Source: Algivirga pacifica
GTDB taxonomy: Bacteria > Bacteroidota > Bacteroidia > Cytophagales > Flammeovirgaceae
Length of the DNA stretch: 64,000 nucleotides
Assembly (NCBI RefSeq): GCF_039543525.1
Contig: NZ_BAABJX010000001.1
Span: 24,995 to 88,994 of the forward strand
Direction: 5' to 3'
The notes under the pieces were generated by a model. That model made no database searches. It was given only the letters and a program-made list of their open reading frames with translations, and was not told the DNA's origin. Positions 26,484 to 34,056 of this stretch are shown here, piece after piece (the stretch's first letter is position 1; each line of letters begins with the position of its first letter). Made by a program: the position numbers and the translations under genes.

Positions 26484-27824
26484 ATGTCAAGCATCGAAAC
26501 AACTGCAACGCCCGAGAAACAACAGGCTGTTCCGAAAAAAAGCGGAAAAGCACTACTGCCTTTGGGGGTATTTTTGGTAACGTATTTAGGCACTTCTATT
26601 ATCACTGGAGACTTTTATGCCTTTCCGGCTATCCTGGCATTTTTGGTGGCGGGAGCATCTTCCCTTTTATTGGACTGGAAAACTCCTTTTGCAGAACGCA
26701 TCGCGTTATTTGCTAAGGGTATGGGACACGGTGATATTATGCAAATGAGCTTGATCTTTATTCTGGCAGGGGCATTCGCACAGGTAGGTAGGGAAATGGG
26801 TGCCATTACCTCTACAGTCAACCTTGGACTTACGCTATTGCCGGCTGAGATCTTAGTCGCCGGCCTTTTTGTGGTGGCTTGCTTTATTGCTATTTCCATT
26901 GGCACTTCCGTGGGAACCGTCAGTGCCGTAGCACCCATAGGTGTTGCCTTAGCAGAGCAAATAGGACTTCCTTTACCCATGGTGCTAGGCGCAGTAATTG
27001 GAGGGGCAATGTTCGGAGACAACCTGTCCATGATTTCCGACACCACCATCGCCGCATCCCGTACACAGGGAGCCAAGATGAGTGATAAGTTTCAGGAGAA
27101 CTTCAAGATCGTTATGCCTGCGGCAGTCCTAACCATCATCATTTACGTCGTTATGAACTACGGTAATGTCCCTTCTAGTGGAGAGGAATACCCTTACGAA
27201 TGGATCAAAGTACTCCCTTATGTACTAGTATTATTAGCTGCCGTAGCCGGTGTACATGTGATGATCGTACTCTCTGGAGGTATTCTTATCTCAGGGGCTA
27301 TCGGACTATATACTGGAGCCTTTAACTGGAAAGCCTACGGAGCTGCCATACAAACCGGTATCAGTGGCATGTCTGAGCTAGTCGTCATGTGTTTAATCAT
27401 TGGAGGAATGGTTAGTATGATCCGTCATAATGGAGGAATCAACTTTATTATTGATCAAATCCTTAAGCGTGTCAAAAGTAAGAAAGGAGCCGAACTAGGC
27501 ATAGGTGTATTGATTTCTTTAGTGGGCGCTTGTACGGCCAATAATACGATTGCCATTATAGTTGCAGGTCCCATTGCGAAGGATATCGCTCAGAAATTCC
27601 AGATCACCCCTAAAAGGTCTGCCAGTATTCTGGATACCTTTTCCTGCTTTGCACAAGGCATTCTACCTTATGGAGCACAGATTCTGATTGCCGTGGGGAT
27701 CGCCTCCCAAGCCGTGACTCCACTGCAGATCATGGGCTATATGTTCTACCCTTACCTGATGGGACTGAGCACCCTTCTCTTCATCTTCCTGAAAAAAGAT
27801 CAGGAAGCGACCACCACCGCCTAA
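26484..27824 (+). CDS. nhaC: NhaC-family Na+/H+ antiporter (first copy)
   Basis: 446 residues from the ATG at 26484 (MSSIETTATPEKQQ). The open frame begins 44 codons earlier, but that part overlaps a promoter box and lacks membrane character. About ten to twelve hydrophobic segments. Family motifs: SIGTSVGTVSAVAPIGVALA, GAVIGGAMFGDNLSMISDTT, TCANNTIAI-type stretch CTANNTIAIIVAGPIA, and LDTFSCFAQGILPYGAQ. NhaC antiporters exchange sodium for protons; some relatives carry organic substrates. Only distantly like the second NhaC at 42590. Confidence 0.82.
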   Translation: MSSIETTATPEKQQAVPKKSGKALLPLGVFLVTYLGTSIITGDFYAFPAILAFLVAGASSLLLDWKTPFAERIALFAKGMGHGDIMQMSLIFILAGAFAQVGREMGAITSTVNLGLTLLPAEILVAGLFVVACFIAISIGTSVGTVSAVAPIGVALAEQIGLPLPMVLGAVIGGAMFGDNLSMISDTTIAASRTQGAKMSDKFQENFKIVMPAAVLTIIIYVVMNYGNVPSSGEEYPYEWIKVLPYVLVLLAAVAGVHVMIVLSGGILISGAIGLYTGAFNWKAYGAAIQTGISGMSELVVMCLIIGGMVSMIRHNGGINFIIDQILKRVKSKKGAELGIGVLISLVGACTANNTIAIIVAGPIAKDIAQKFQITPKRSASILDTFSCFAQGILPYGAQILIAVGIASQAVTPLQIMGYMFYPYLMGLSTLLFIFLKKDQEATTTA

Positions 27825-27830
27825 GAACCA

Positions 27831-28000
27831 CTCTTCTCACGGGCGACCCTTGTGGTCGCCCCGACGTAACCTAAAAGCAGTAAACCAAAAGCTAGCAACA
27901 CCTCCTCCAACGGCAGCCTTTAGAAAAAATTGAGAGCTTCCGTTTTCATAGAGACGGTCGGGCGCCCACAAGGGGCGCCCCGGCGAGGGCACTGCTGTTT
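27831..28000. repeat. REPIN-like element, copy 1 (upstream of the RAYT gene)
   Basis: Two REPs in opposite orientation: at 27841 (GGGCGACC / GGTCGCCC) and at 27960 (GGGCGCCC / GGGCGCCC). They are separated by about 95 bp beginning CCGACGTAACCTAAAAGCAG and ending TTTTCATAGAGACGGTC. The downstream tail CCGGCG..GCACTGCTGTT is also conserved among the three copies. Confidence 0.85.
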
Positions 28001-28112
28001 ATTAACTTTTGTGAAGGCCGAGACCATATAGTTATCTTCTGACTTTTTATCATCGCTGTTCTGCCAGCTACTTCTGGCATCCTCATTATTAACCCAAATA
28101 CCTACTACAGCG

Positions 28113-28634
28113 ATGTACTATCACCCACTCATTCATAAGCGACGTTCAATTCGCAAGAAAAATCATGATTACAAACAGAAAGGCCTCTACTTTCTCACCA
28201 TCTCCTGTCAGCATATGAAACGCTTTCACCCCTTTGCTAGAGTTCGATATAAACAGATGGCTCTCTCTTATCCCGGCATGATGGTCGAAGAAGAATGGAA
28301 AAAACTCACTAGCCGCTTCGACAACATACGACTACATGCCTTCGTAGTCATGCCCAATCACTTTCATTCAATTTTAGAGATCACCTACAGCAATGAGCAT
28401 ACATCTGCATTAGGGGAAATTGTAGGAGCTTTTAAATCCATCACCACCTGCGAGTACATCAAGGGCATAAAATCAAGAGGATGGAAGCCCTTTCACAAAA
28501 GACTCTGGCAAAGGGACTACTGGGACATCATCATACGAGATGAACGGGCGTACTTCAACATCTCCCGTTACATCCACAACAACCCGAAAAAATGGATAGA
28601 AACACGTAGTCGATACTGGGAGAGAAGACAGTAA
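28113..28634 (+). CDS. REP-associated tyrosine transposase (RAYT)
   Basis: 173 residues of the Y1_Tnp family. The HUH motif is H83-F-H85 in FVVMPNHFHSILEI; a likely catalytic tyrosine is Tyr115 in FKSITTCEYIKG. The conserved C-terminus LWQRDYWDIIIRDERAYFNI and YIHNNPKKW is intact. RAYTs are single-copy, immobile relatives of IS200/IS605 transposases that nick DNA at REP hairpins and are held to spread REPINs. Here the gene is flanked by REPIN-like elements on both sides, so these are very probably its cognate substrates. No frame disruption is visible. Confidence 0.92.
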   Translation: MYYHPLIHKRRSIRKKNHDYKQKGLYFLTISCQHMKRFHPFARVRYKQMALSYPGMMVEEEWKKLTSRFDNIRLHAFVVMPNHFHSILEITYSNEHTSALGEIVGAFKSITTCEYIKGIKSRGWKPFHKRLWQRDYWDIIIRDERAYFNISRYIHNNPKKWIETRSRYWERRQ

Positions 28635-28659
28635 CTATAAGCAGCTCGCTCCCGCGCTC

Positions 28660-28831
28660 CACACTTCTCACGGGCGACCCTCGTGGTCGCCCCGACGTAA
28701 CCTAAAAGCAGTAAACCAAAAGCTAGCAACAAACCCTCTAACAGCAGCCTTTTAAAAAAAATTGAGAGCTTTCGTTTTCATAGAGACGGTCGGGCGCCCA
28801 CAAGGGGCGCCCCGGCGGGGGCACTGCTGTT
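28660..28831. repeat. REPIN-like element, copy 2 (downstream of the RAYT gene)
   Basis: Same layout and direction as copy 1. The first REP has loop CTCGT instead of CTTGT; the second REP (28789-28815) is identical to copy 1. The first 35 bp of the interior are identical to copy 1. Confidence 0.85.
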
Positions 28832-29107
28832 GGCTTGCTTTTGTGCAGATTGAGATACTACTGTCGTTGACTAGCTTTTCTTTCTCTGTCCTCAACTACT
28901 TTTTCCATAGCCAACAGTACTCCGTTAGCCGCTAAAAAATACTAACATCCTGCATTTTCATCATTTATAGCTTTTATTGCACCTTCTCTATATTTTTTTT
29001 AAAATATTTATATAACATTCTTTAACTTGCATCGTTTTTGAAGGGATAGAAGAAATAACTTCTAATAAAACATGACTACTTCCTTGCCACTTGATTTAGC
29101 TAAAAAT

Positions 29108-30523
29108 ATGAGAACTTTTATACGCTCGTTAGTACTTATTATAATTAACATTGTACTTTCCAATACATGGATACATGCAACCACATATAATGTTACATTA
29201 AGTGGTACAAGCACAAAGGATCTATCATCTATCATTCCAGACCTCAGCCCCACCACAAGCACTCTAAAAGCAGGTGATGTTGTAAATATACAGATCACAA
29301 GTGGAACAATAACTTTAATAAATGATTTCAAAACAGCTACAGATGGGAATGGTGGTGAGTTTACTGTCATAATTACAATTGATTATGATAATTCTGGAAT
29401 CTTATGTGTTGACAAAGACAATAAGTTACTTCTTGCTTCAGGTTCAAGTATCAACGTTTCCTCTTCATGCCCCACTAGTGATGCTATTGTAGATTGTACT
29501 AACCCTGGTCTAGGAACTAAAGTAATTGACATCGGAGGCACTGAATATCAATCAGGAGATTTAGACGAAGTTTCATGTTCAGGTAGTACCAACAATGATG
29601 GACCTATTAATATAGATTTTTCAGCAACATCTCCACAAGACAAAGCACCTTTCAATGTAGATATCATATGGAGCTCTAACTTTTCCGACAATGCAAGTTT
29701 CACGTACGAATATTTACTAGAAGGCGGTGAATCAGGAACTTACTCTACAATAGAATCAGGTTCATTAACCTATAGCGATATGACTTATGATACGAGGTCT
29801 TTAATTAATAACACAACAGATCCAGATAACTATTACTATAGACTTACTTTTACTATTACCAATACTAGCTCAAGTGATATAACGATAGACAGTGGTTGTG
29901 GATGTACTTTTGAAATTCGAAAAAATGGAAAGTCACTAACAGGCTCTGCCATCACCCCCCTCCCCGTAGAGTTAGCCTACTTCAATGGCAACCGTAAAGA
30001 GGGAAATATAGCCCTTTCATGGGCGACTACCTATGAGGAAAATAATGACTATTTCATCGTACAACGCTCTATTGATGGAAAATCATTTGATTCTTTGGAT
30101 AGGGTAGATGGATATGGAGAAGGGGAAATCGAAGCTGTGACAGAGTATAGCTTTACAGATTTCAACGCTCCATCTGGTATGGTATATTATCGCTTGAAGC
30201 AGGTGGATATCGATGGGAAGTTTGAGTACTATAACCTGATGATCAATCCTTCTTCTAGTGTTCGTACGATGGAGGTGAATAGCGGTAAAAACCTTCTTGG
30301 AAAAGGAGATAACTATAGTATGCAAATCTATAGCCCAGTGACACAGCAAGTGTATCTGGCATTGGTTAACCAGCAAGGTCAAGTGACGTTTGAGAAGCGT
30401 GTGACACTGAAAGGTGGCTATACGATGATCAACGTACCGGAGAAGCAGATTGCTAAGGGGCTTTCGGTCTTGAAGGTGATTAGTGCGAATAAGCAAGAGA
30501 GCTTGAAGATACTTCGTCAGTAG
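29108..30523 (+). CDS. Large secreted protein with type-IX-secretion-like C-terminal module (paralogue)
   Basis: 471 residues from the ATG at 29108 (MRTFIRSLVLIIINIVL), a clean signal peptide; an ATG at 29072 adds 12 residues. Residues about 25-285 are a Thr/Ser/Asp-rich passenger unlike that of the protein at 21925 apart from a shared Cys-x-Cys end. From PVELAYFNGNRKEGN the sequence matches that protein almost without gaps (WATTYEENNDYF, VQRSIDGKSF, YYRLKQVDIDGKFEYYNL, YSPVTQQVYLALVNQQGQV). This suggests two cargos with a shared export/anchoring C-terminus. The 5' part is visibly more AT rich than the 3' part. The heptamer array starts right after the stop. Confidence 0.75.
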   Translation: MRTFIRSLVLIIINIVLSNTWIHATTYNVTLSGTSTKDLSSIIPDLSPTTSTLKAGDVVNIQITSGTITLINDFKTATDGNGGEFTVIITIDYDNSGILCVDKDNKLLLASGSSINVSSSCPTSDAIVDCTNPGLGTKVIDIGGTEYQSGDLDEVSCSGSTNNDGPINIDFSATSPQDKAPFNVDIIWSSNFSDNASFTYEYLLEGGESGTYSTIESGSLTYSDMTYDTRSLINNTTDPDNYYYRLTFTITNTSSSDITIDSGCGCTFEIRKNGKSLTGSAITPLPVELAYFNGNRKEGNIALSWATTYEENNDYFIVQRSIDGKSFDSLDRVDGYGEGEIEAVTEYSFTDFNAPSGMVYYRLKQVDIDGKFEYYNLMINPSSSVRTMEVNSGKNLLGKGDNYSMQIYSPVTQQVYLALVNQQGQVTFEKRVTLKGGYTMINVPEKQIAKGLSVLKVISANKQESLKILRQ

Positions 30524-30524
30524 A

Positions 30525-30638
30525 CAGTGAGCAGTGAGCAGTGAGCAGTGAGCAGTGAGCAGTGAGCAGTGAGCAGTGAGCAGTGAGCAGTGAGCAGTGA
30601 GCAGTGAGCAGTGAGCAGTGAGCAGTGAGCAGTGAGCA
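30525..30638. repeat. Heptanucleotide tandem array AGTGAGC (about 16 units)
   Basis: About 114 bp of near-perfect AGTGAGC repeats beginning 1 bp after a stop codon. No spacers. The same heptamer, in the other orientation and degraded, occurs at 34007-34056 (GCTCACT, GTTCACT). Confidence 0.95.
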
Positions 30639-30690
30639 AAATTATGACTTTTGTGGGAGCGTTGCTCTTACATTGAAATAAATTTTAAGA

Positions 30691-30729
30691 AAGAAGCCTC
30701 ATCCCTTCGGAATGGGGCTTCTTTTTTTT
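30691..30729 (+). terminator. Rho-independent terminator downstream of the secreted protein gene
   Basis: GAAGCCTCAT pairs with ATGGGGCTTC (one G-T) around CCCTTCGGA, followed by eight Ts. It lies beyond the heptamer array, so the array would be transcribed. Confidence 0.8.
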
Positions 30730-30772
30730 GTGGCCACTGCGGATAGGGATTAGCTACTCAGCTCCTTACGCT

Positions 30773-31006
30773 TCACACTTCTCACGGGCGACCCTTGTGG
30801 TCGCCCCGACGTAACCTAGAAGCAACTAAGCGCAAGGGCGGCCCTCGTGGTCGCCCCGACATCAGCTAAGAGCACCAACACTAAACCGAAGCCTACGCTT
30901 TCATAGAAAGGTCTCGGCTGCTCTTACGAAAACAAATTGAAAACTACTCTTTTCATAGAGACGGTCGGGCGCCCACAAGGGGCGCCCCGGCGGGAGTACT
31001 GCTGTT
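30773..31006. repeat. REPIN-like element, copy 3 (with an extra internal REP)
   Basis: The outer REPs at 30784 and 30963 and their flanks match copies 1 and 2, but a third REP (GGGCGGCC / GGTCGCCC, loop CTCGT) sits at 30835, with a second copy of the CCCCGAC.. flank. So this copy is longer by partial duplication. No RAYT gene is next to it. Confidence 0.8.
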
Positions 31007-31260
31007 TGTTGGCTTTCGTGTAGACTGAGATCTTTGTGCTATAAACTATCGCTTCCTCATGCTACTTCTTCTCACAAGAAATTTTTACTTCTTATTAATT
31101 TTTTTAATAAAAAATTGTATTATTTTAGCTTTATAGGGAGTAGCGTTCTATTGGCTACCTTCTAATTTCCACAACGTGCCTGCCTTTTATTTTAAGAATA
31201 TGAGCAGGCTATGTTATTTTTAGTAATACCCCAAAATGGGATTAGTCCGGAAAAAAACTT

Positions 31261-31467
31261 ATGAAGCGAAAACTTCAATATATTCACGACCAAGATGGTA
31301 ATATTTCCTCGGTGATCGTTCCTTATGAGGAATGGTTAAAGATCGAGGAATTGTATCAGCAGCTCAAAGAACAATCCTGGGAAGAAGTCTTAGATAAAGC
31401 TAACTCAGAGAAAGCCCTGGAGGAGCGCAGTCTCCGTATGCTGGATGAGTTGGTGTCAAAAAAATAG
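31261..31467 (+). CDS. Small antitoxin-like protein (Phd/YefM-type pattern), orphan
   Basis: 68 residues. MKRKLQYIHDQDGNISSVIV and PYEEWLKIEELYQQL follow the pattern of small Phd/YefM or RelB-like antitoxins (beta strand, VPYEEW, then a charged helix), and the C-terminal half is a charged helix able to wrap a toxin. No toxin gene follows; a terminator overlaps its end. It could be a solitary antitoxin remnant or an unrelated small regulator. Assignment rests on pattern only. Confidence 0.5.
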   Translation: MKRKLQYIHDQDGNISSVIVPYEEWLKIEELYQQLKEQSWEEVLDKANSEKALEERSLRMLDELVSKK

Positions 31468-31500
31468 GGTTTGAAATAAAATTTCAAACCCTATCGTTCT
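31461..31500. terminator. Terminator of the antitoxin-like gene
   Basis: ATAGGGTTTGAAAT pairs with ATTTCAAACCCTAT around a tiny loop. The upstream A run allows use on the other strand as well. It overlaps the stop codon. Confidence 0.75.
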
Positions 31501-32206
31501 TTGTGTGTCTTTGAATGTCTATCAGAGTATCAAAAGATCTTCCCTGCAGCCCCTTCTTACACATTCTTTCTCTCTCTGCTTTTCGTTCATTGGTCAATCG
31601 CAAATGAAATGACTGGATACTTTTCCAAACTTTGTATTCAATAGTTCAGGAAAGTGGTTCCTGTTTTTCTTGTAAAGTCTTACTGACTTTATACGGGTGC
31701 TTCAGCTATCAATAGATGCAAGGGGTACGCCTTAGCGTCTCTTCTTATCCAACTTCACCATATTCTTCTTCACTTCTTGTAAATACATTGCGTCTTGTTT
31801 TAGGATTTGCTCTCTGTTCATTGCACTAAAATTTTGAGATGAAGGAATAAATTATGATGTCAATTTTAACCGAAACCGGTTGCGTAAAATACGCGTAGAA
31901 CGAAATACTTGGTACATATTTCCTTATTGGTTCATTACAAATATAACTGACATAGTAAACATTCCCACCCCTAAAGAATTGATAATCTTACGCTAAGGGA
32001 TATTTTTATACTTCAACCCTTAGCAGTGAAATTGGTGATTAACATCAATAAAAATAGAAGAATACATCGTAATTCTTAGATCTTGAAAATTATTCATTTG
32101 TTTTGTGCAAAATAAAAATGCACTAAACACGTTAAATGTTACTCACTTGTATTTTTTTAAGATTTATTTGCATCACTTGCTTTTAAGTCATGTAGCCTTT
32201 TTTGTT
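31501..32206. other. Long gene-free stretch with small palindromes
   Basis: About 700 bp. A 29-codon minus-strand frame (31732-31821, MNREQILKQDAMYLQEVKKN..) is the only frame with any protein-like look and is not strong enough to call. GTGCA-AAATAAAAA-TGCAC near 32105 is a perfect 5-bp inverted repeat similar to one upstream of the omega-aminotransferase. Otherwise nothing recognised. Confidence 0.35.
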
Positions 32207-32363
32207 GTTGAATCGTTGAATTTCTCCTTCGGAGAGTTGAATTGAGCTTCGCTCGTTGATTTGAGTTGAACTGTTTATTGAGCTGTTGTATACTTTTCAA
32301 TTAACAAATCAACTCGAATCAAGACGCCATGTAATGGAGCGAAGCTCCATTCAACGAATCAAC
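32207..32363. repeat. Composite palindrome, family C
   Basis: Left arm: GTTGAATCGTTGAATT, mini-hairpin TCTCC-TTC-GGAGA, GTTGAATT, mini-hairpin GAGC-TTC-GCTC, GTTGATTTGAGTTGAA. Right arm: TCAACTCGAATCAAG, GCCATGTAATGG, GGAGC-GAA-GCTCC, ATTCAACGAATCAAC. It ends 4 bp from the stop codon of the semialdehyde dehydrogenase gene. Confidence 0.75.
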
Positions 32364-32366
32364 CGC

Positions 32367-33824
32367 TTACTGTATTCCTCCGAAGCATAAGTATTTTACC
32401 TCTACAAATTCCTCTAATCCATAGAAAGATCCTTCTCTTCCTACCCCACTTTCCTTTACACCTCCAAATGGCGCTACGGCAGTTGAAATCATTCCTGTAT
32501 TGATCCCTACCATACCGTACTCCAGCCCTTCAGCAACTTTCCATATTCTACGGATATTATTTCCATAAAAGTAAGAAGCTAGGCCATACTCCGTGTTATT
32601 GGCAGCTGCAATCACCTCTTCATCGGTTTCAAATTTGTATACGGGTGCTACTGGACCAAAAATCTCTTCATGGGTGACCTTCATTTCCTCTGATACTTGT
32701 GAAAGTACTGTAGGCTGAAAGAATGTACCTCCCAACTGATGTCGCTCTCCTCCTGTTGTTACTTTTGCTCCTTTTTCTATAGCATCCTTCACTAGTCCTT
32801 CTACCTTTTCCAATGCTGCCGTATTAATCAATGGCCCTATTTCATTTCCTTTCTCCAGACCGGAACCTACATTAAGCTTATTTACAGCCTCACTTAGTTT
32901 TTCAACAAAAGCATCATAGATCCCTGCCTGCGCATAGATACGGTTGGCACACACACAAGTCTGTCCTGCATTTCTATACTTGGAAGCAATAGCCCCCTCT
33001 ACCGCCTCATCCAAGTCCGCGTCATCAAACACAATAAAAGGTGCATTTCCTCCTAGCTCCATGGATACTTTTTTGACGGTATCTGCTGATTGCTTCATCA
33101 GGATTTTACCTACTCTGGTTGATCCCGTAAAAGACAATTTTCTTACTACCGAGCTTTTCGTCAAGGTCTCCCCTACTTCCGCTGCATTACTCGAGGTCAC
33201 TATGTTTAATACACCCTCCGGAAATCCTGCTCGCTCTGCCAGTTCTGCCAAAGCCAATGCGGATAAAGGAGTATCTTCTGCCGGCTTAATCACCACCGTA
33301 CATCCGGCCGCCAAAGCTGGTGCTACCTTGCGAGTAATCATCGCATTGGGAAAGTTCCAAGGCGTAATCGCTGCCACAACCCCCACAGGCTGCTTTAGGA
33401 CTACAATACGTTTATCAACACCATGTCCGGGTATAACATCTCCATATACTCGCTTGGCTTCTTCGGCGTACCACTCCACGAAGGATGCTCCATAGCGTAT
33501 CTCTCCCAATGCTTCTGCCAGCGGTTTCCCTTGTTCAGTCGTTAGGATCAAGGCCAAATCCTCGGCATGCTCCATCTGTAAGTCAAACCATTTTCGAAGA
33601 ATCGTAGAACGCTCCCCTGCCGTTTTATTTTTCCAAACGTCAAAGGCTTTCTCGGCAGCATCAATGGCTTGCTGCACATCCTCTTTTTTCATATCGGCTA
33701 CCTCAGTAATTACCGCCCCATCAAAGGGGTTCGTAATTGGATAGGTCGCTCCATTTTGGGCTGCTGTCCATTGCCCATTTACGTATGCTTTATTTTGTAA
33801 AAGCGAAGGATCTTTTAGTTGCAT
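32367..33824 (-). CDS. gabD: Succinate-semialdehyde dehydrogenase
   Basis: 485 residues, aldehyde dehydrogenase superfamily, closest in pattern to NADP-dependent GabD. Visible: AITPWNFPNAMITRKVAPAL, VIKPAEDTPLSALALAEL, FTGSTRVGK (cofactor loop), MELGGNAPFIVFDDAD with general base Glu256, and NAGQTCVCANRIY with catalytic Cys290 and the second Cys292 seen in GabD. It oxidises succinate semialdehyde to succinate. It is the last gene of a minus-strand series with GABA aminotransferase and another aldehyde dehydrogenase, so it probably completes GABA breakdown. Confidence 0.88.
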   Translation of the reverse strand: MQLKDPSLLQNKAYVNGQWTAAQNGATYPITNPFDGAVITEVADMKKEDVQQAIDAAEKAFDVWKNKTAGERSTILRKWFDLQMEHAEDLALILTTEQGKPLAEALGEIRYGASFVEWYAEEAKRVYGDVIPGHGVDKRIVVLKQPVGVVAAITPWNFPNAMITRKVAPALAAGCTVVIKPAEDTPLSALALAELAERAGFPEGVLNIVTSSNAAEVGETLTKSSVVRKLSFTGSTRVGKILMKQSADTVKKVSMELGGNAPFIVFDDADLDEAVEGAIASKYRNAGQTCVCANRIYAQAGIYDAFVEKLSEAVNKLNVGSGLEKGNEIGPLINTAALEKVEGLVKDAIEKGAKVTTGGERHQLGGTFFQPTVLSQVSEEMKVTHEEIFGPVAPVYKFETDEEVIAAANNTEYGLASYFYGNNIRRIWKVAEGLEYGMVGINTGMISTAVAPFGGVKESGVGREGSFYGLEEFVEVKYLCFGGIQ

Positions 33825-33934
33825 CGCCTTGGTTAATTTTTAATTATTAATGAAGAATTTTTAATTAGCACAGGGCGAGGCCCTTTGCTATTACTACCCG
33901 AACACTAGTCCTAGCATCCACACTTACGTTCATC

Positions 33935-33988
33935 GTTGAGCGTGGACGCTCAACTTATGTTGTGGTCGTAACGTGGACGTTACGACCA
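33935..33988. repeat. Two adjacent perfect palindromes
   Basis: GTTGAGCGTGGACGCTCAAC (33935-33954), and at 33963-33988 an 11-bp stem (TGGTCGTAACG / CGTTACGACCA) with 4-nt loop TGGA. Both lie in the 214-bp gap between gabD and gabT on the path of transcription. A related CGTGG..CGACC segment occurs near 23620. Confidence 0.7.
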
Positions 33989-34006
33989 GATAGCAAAAAT
34001 TAATAA

Positions 34007-34056
34007 CTGCTCACTGCTCACTGTTCACTGTTCACTGCTCACTGTTCATTGCTCAT
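34007..34056. repeat. Heptamer run overlapping the 3' end of gabT
   Basis: CTGCTCA, CTGCTCA, CTGTTCA, CTGTTCA, CTGCTCA, CTGTTCA, TTGCTCA. On the minus strand the last units encode the C-terminal MSNEQ and the stop codon of gabT, so the repeat supplies the end of the gene. Confidence 0.75.

Noticed and set aside
28113..28634. Complete IS200/IS605 insertion sequence
   Set aside because: The protein has RAYT features, there is no accessory tnpB/iscB gene, and the flanks are REPIN elements rather than IS left and right ends.
30525..30638. Possible CRISPR or spacer-repeat array (also 26114-26293 and 48224-48345)
   Set aside because: Units are 7 bp and directly joined without unique spacers, and no cas genes are near. 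These are simple tandem repeats.
31732..31821. 29-codon minus-strand frame in the long gap (MNREQILKQDAMYLQEVKKN..)
   Set aside because: Charged and helical, with an ATG, but too short and without terminator, promoter or recognised family. Mentioned in the gap note only.
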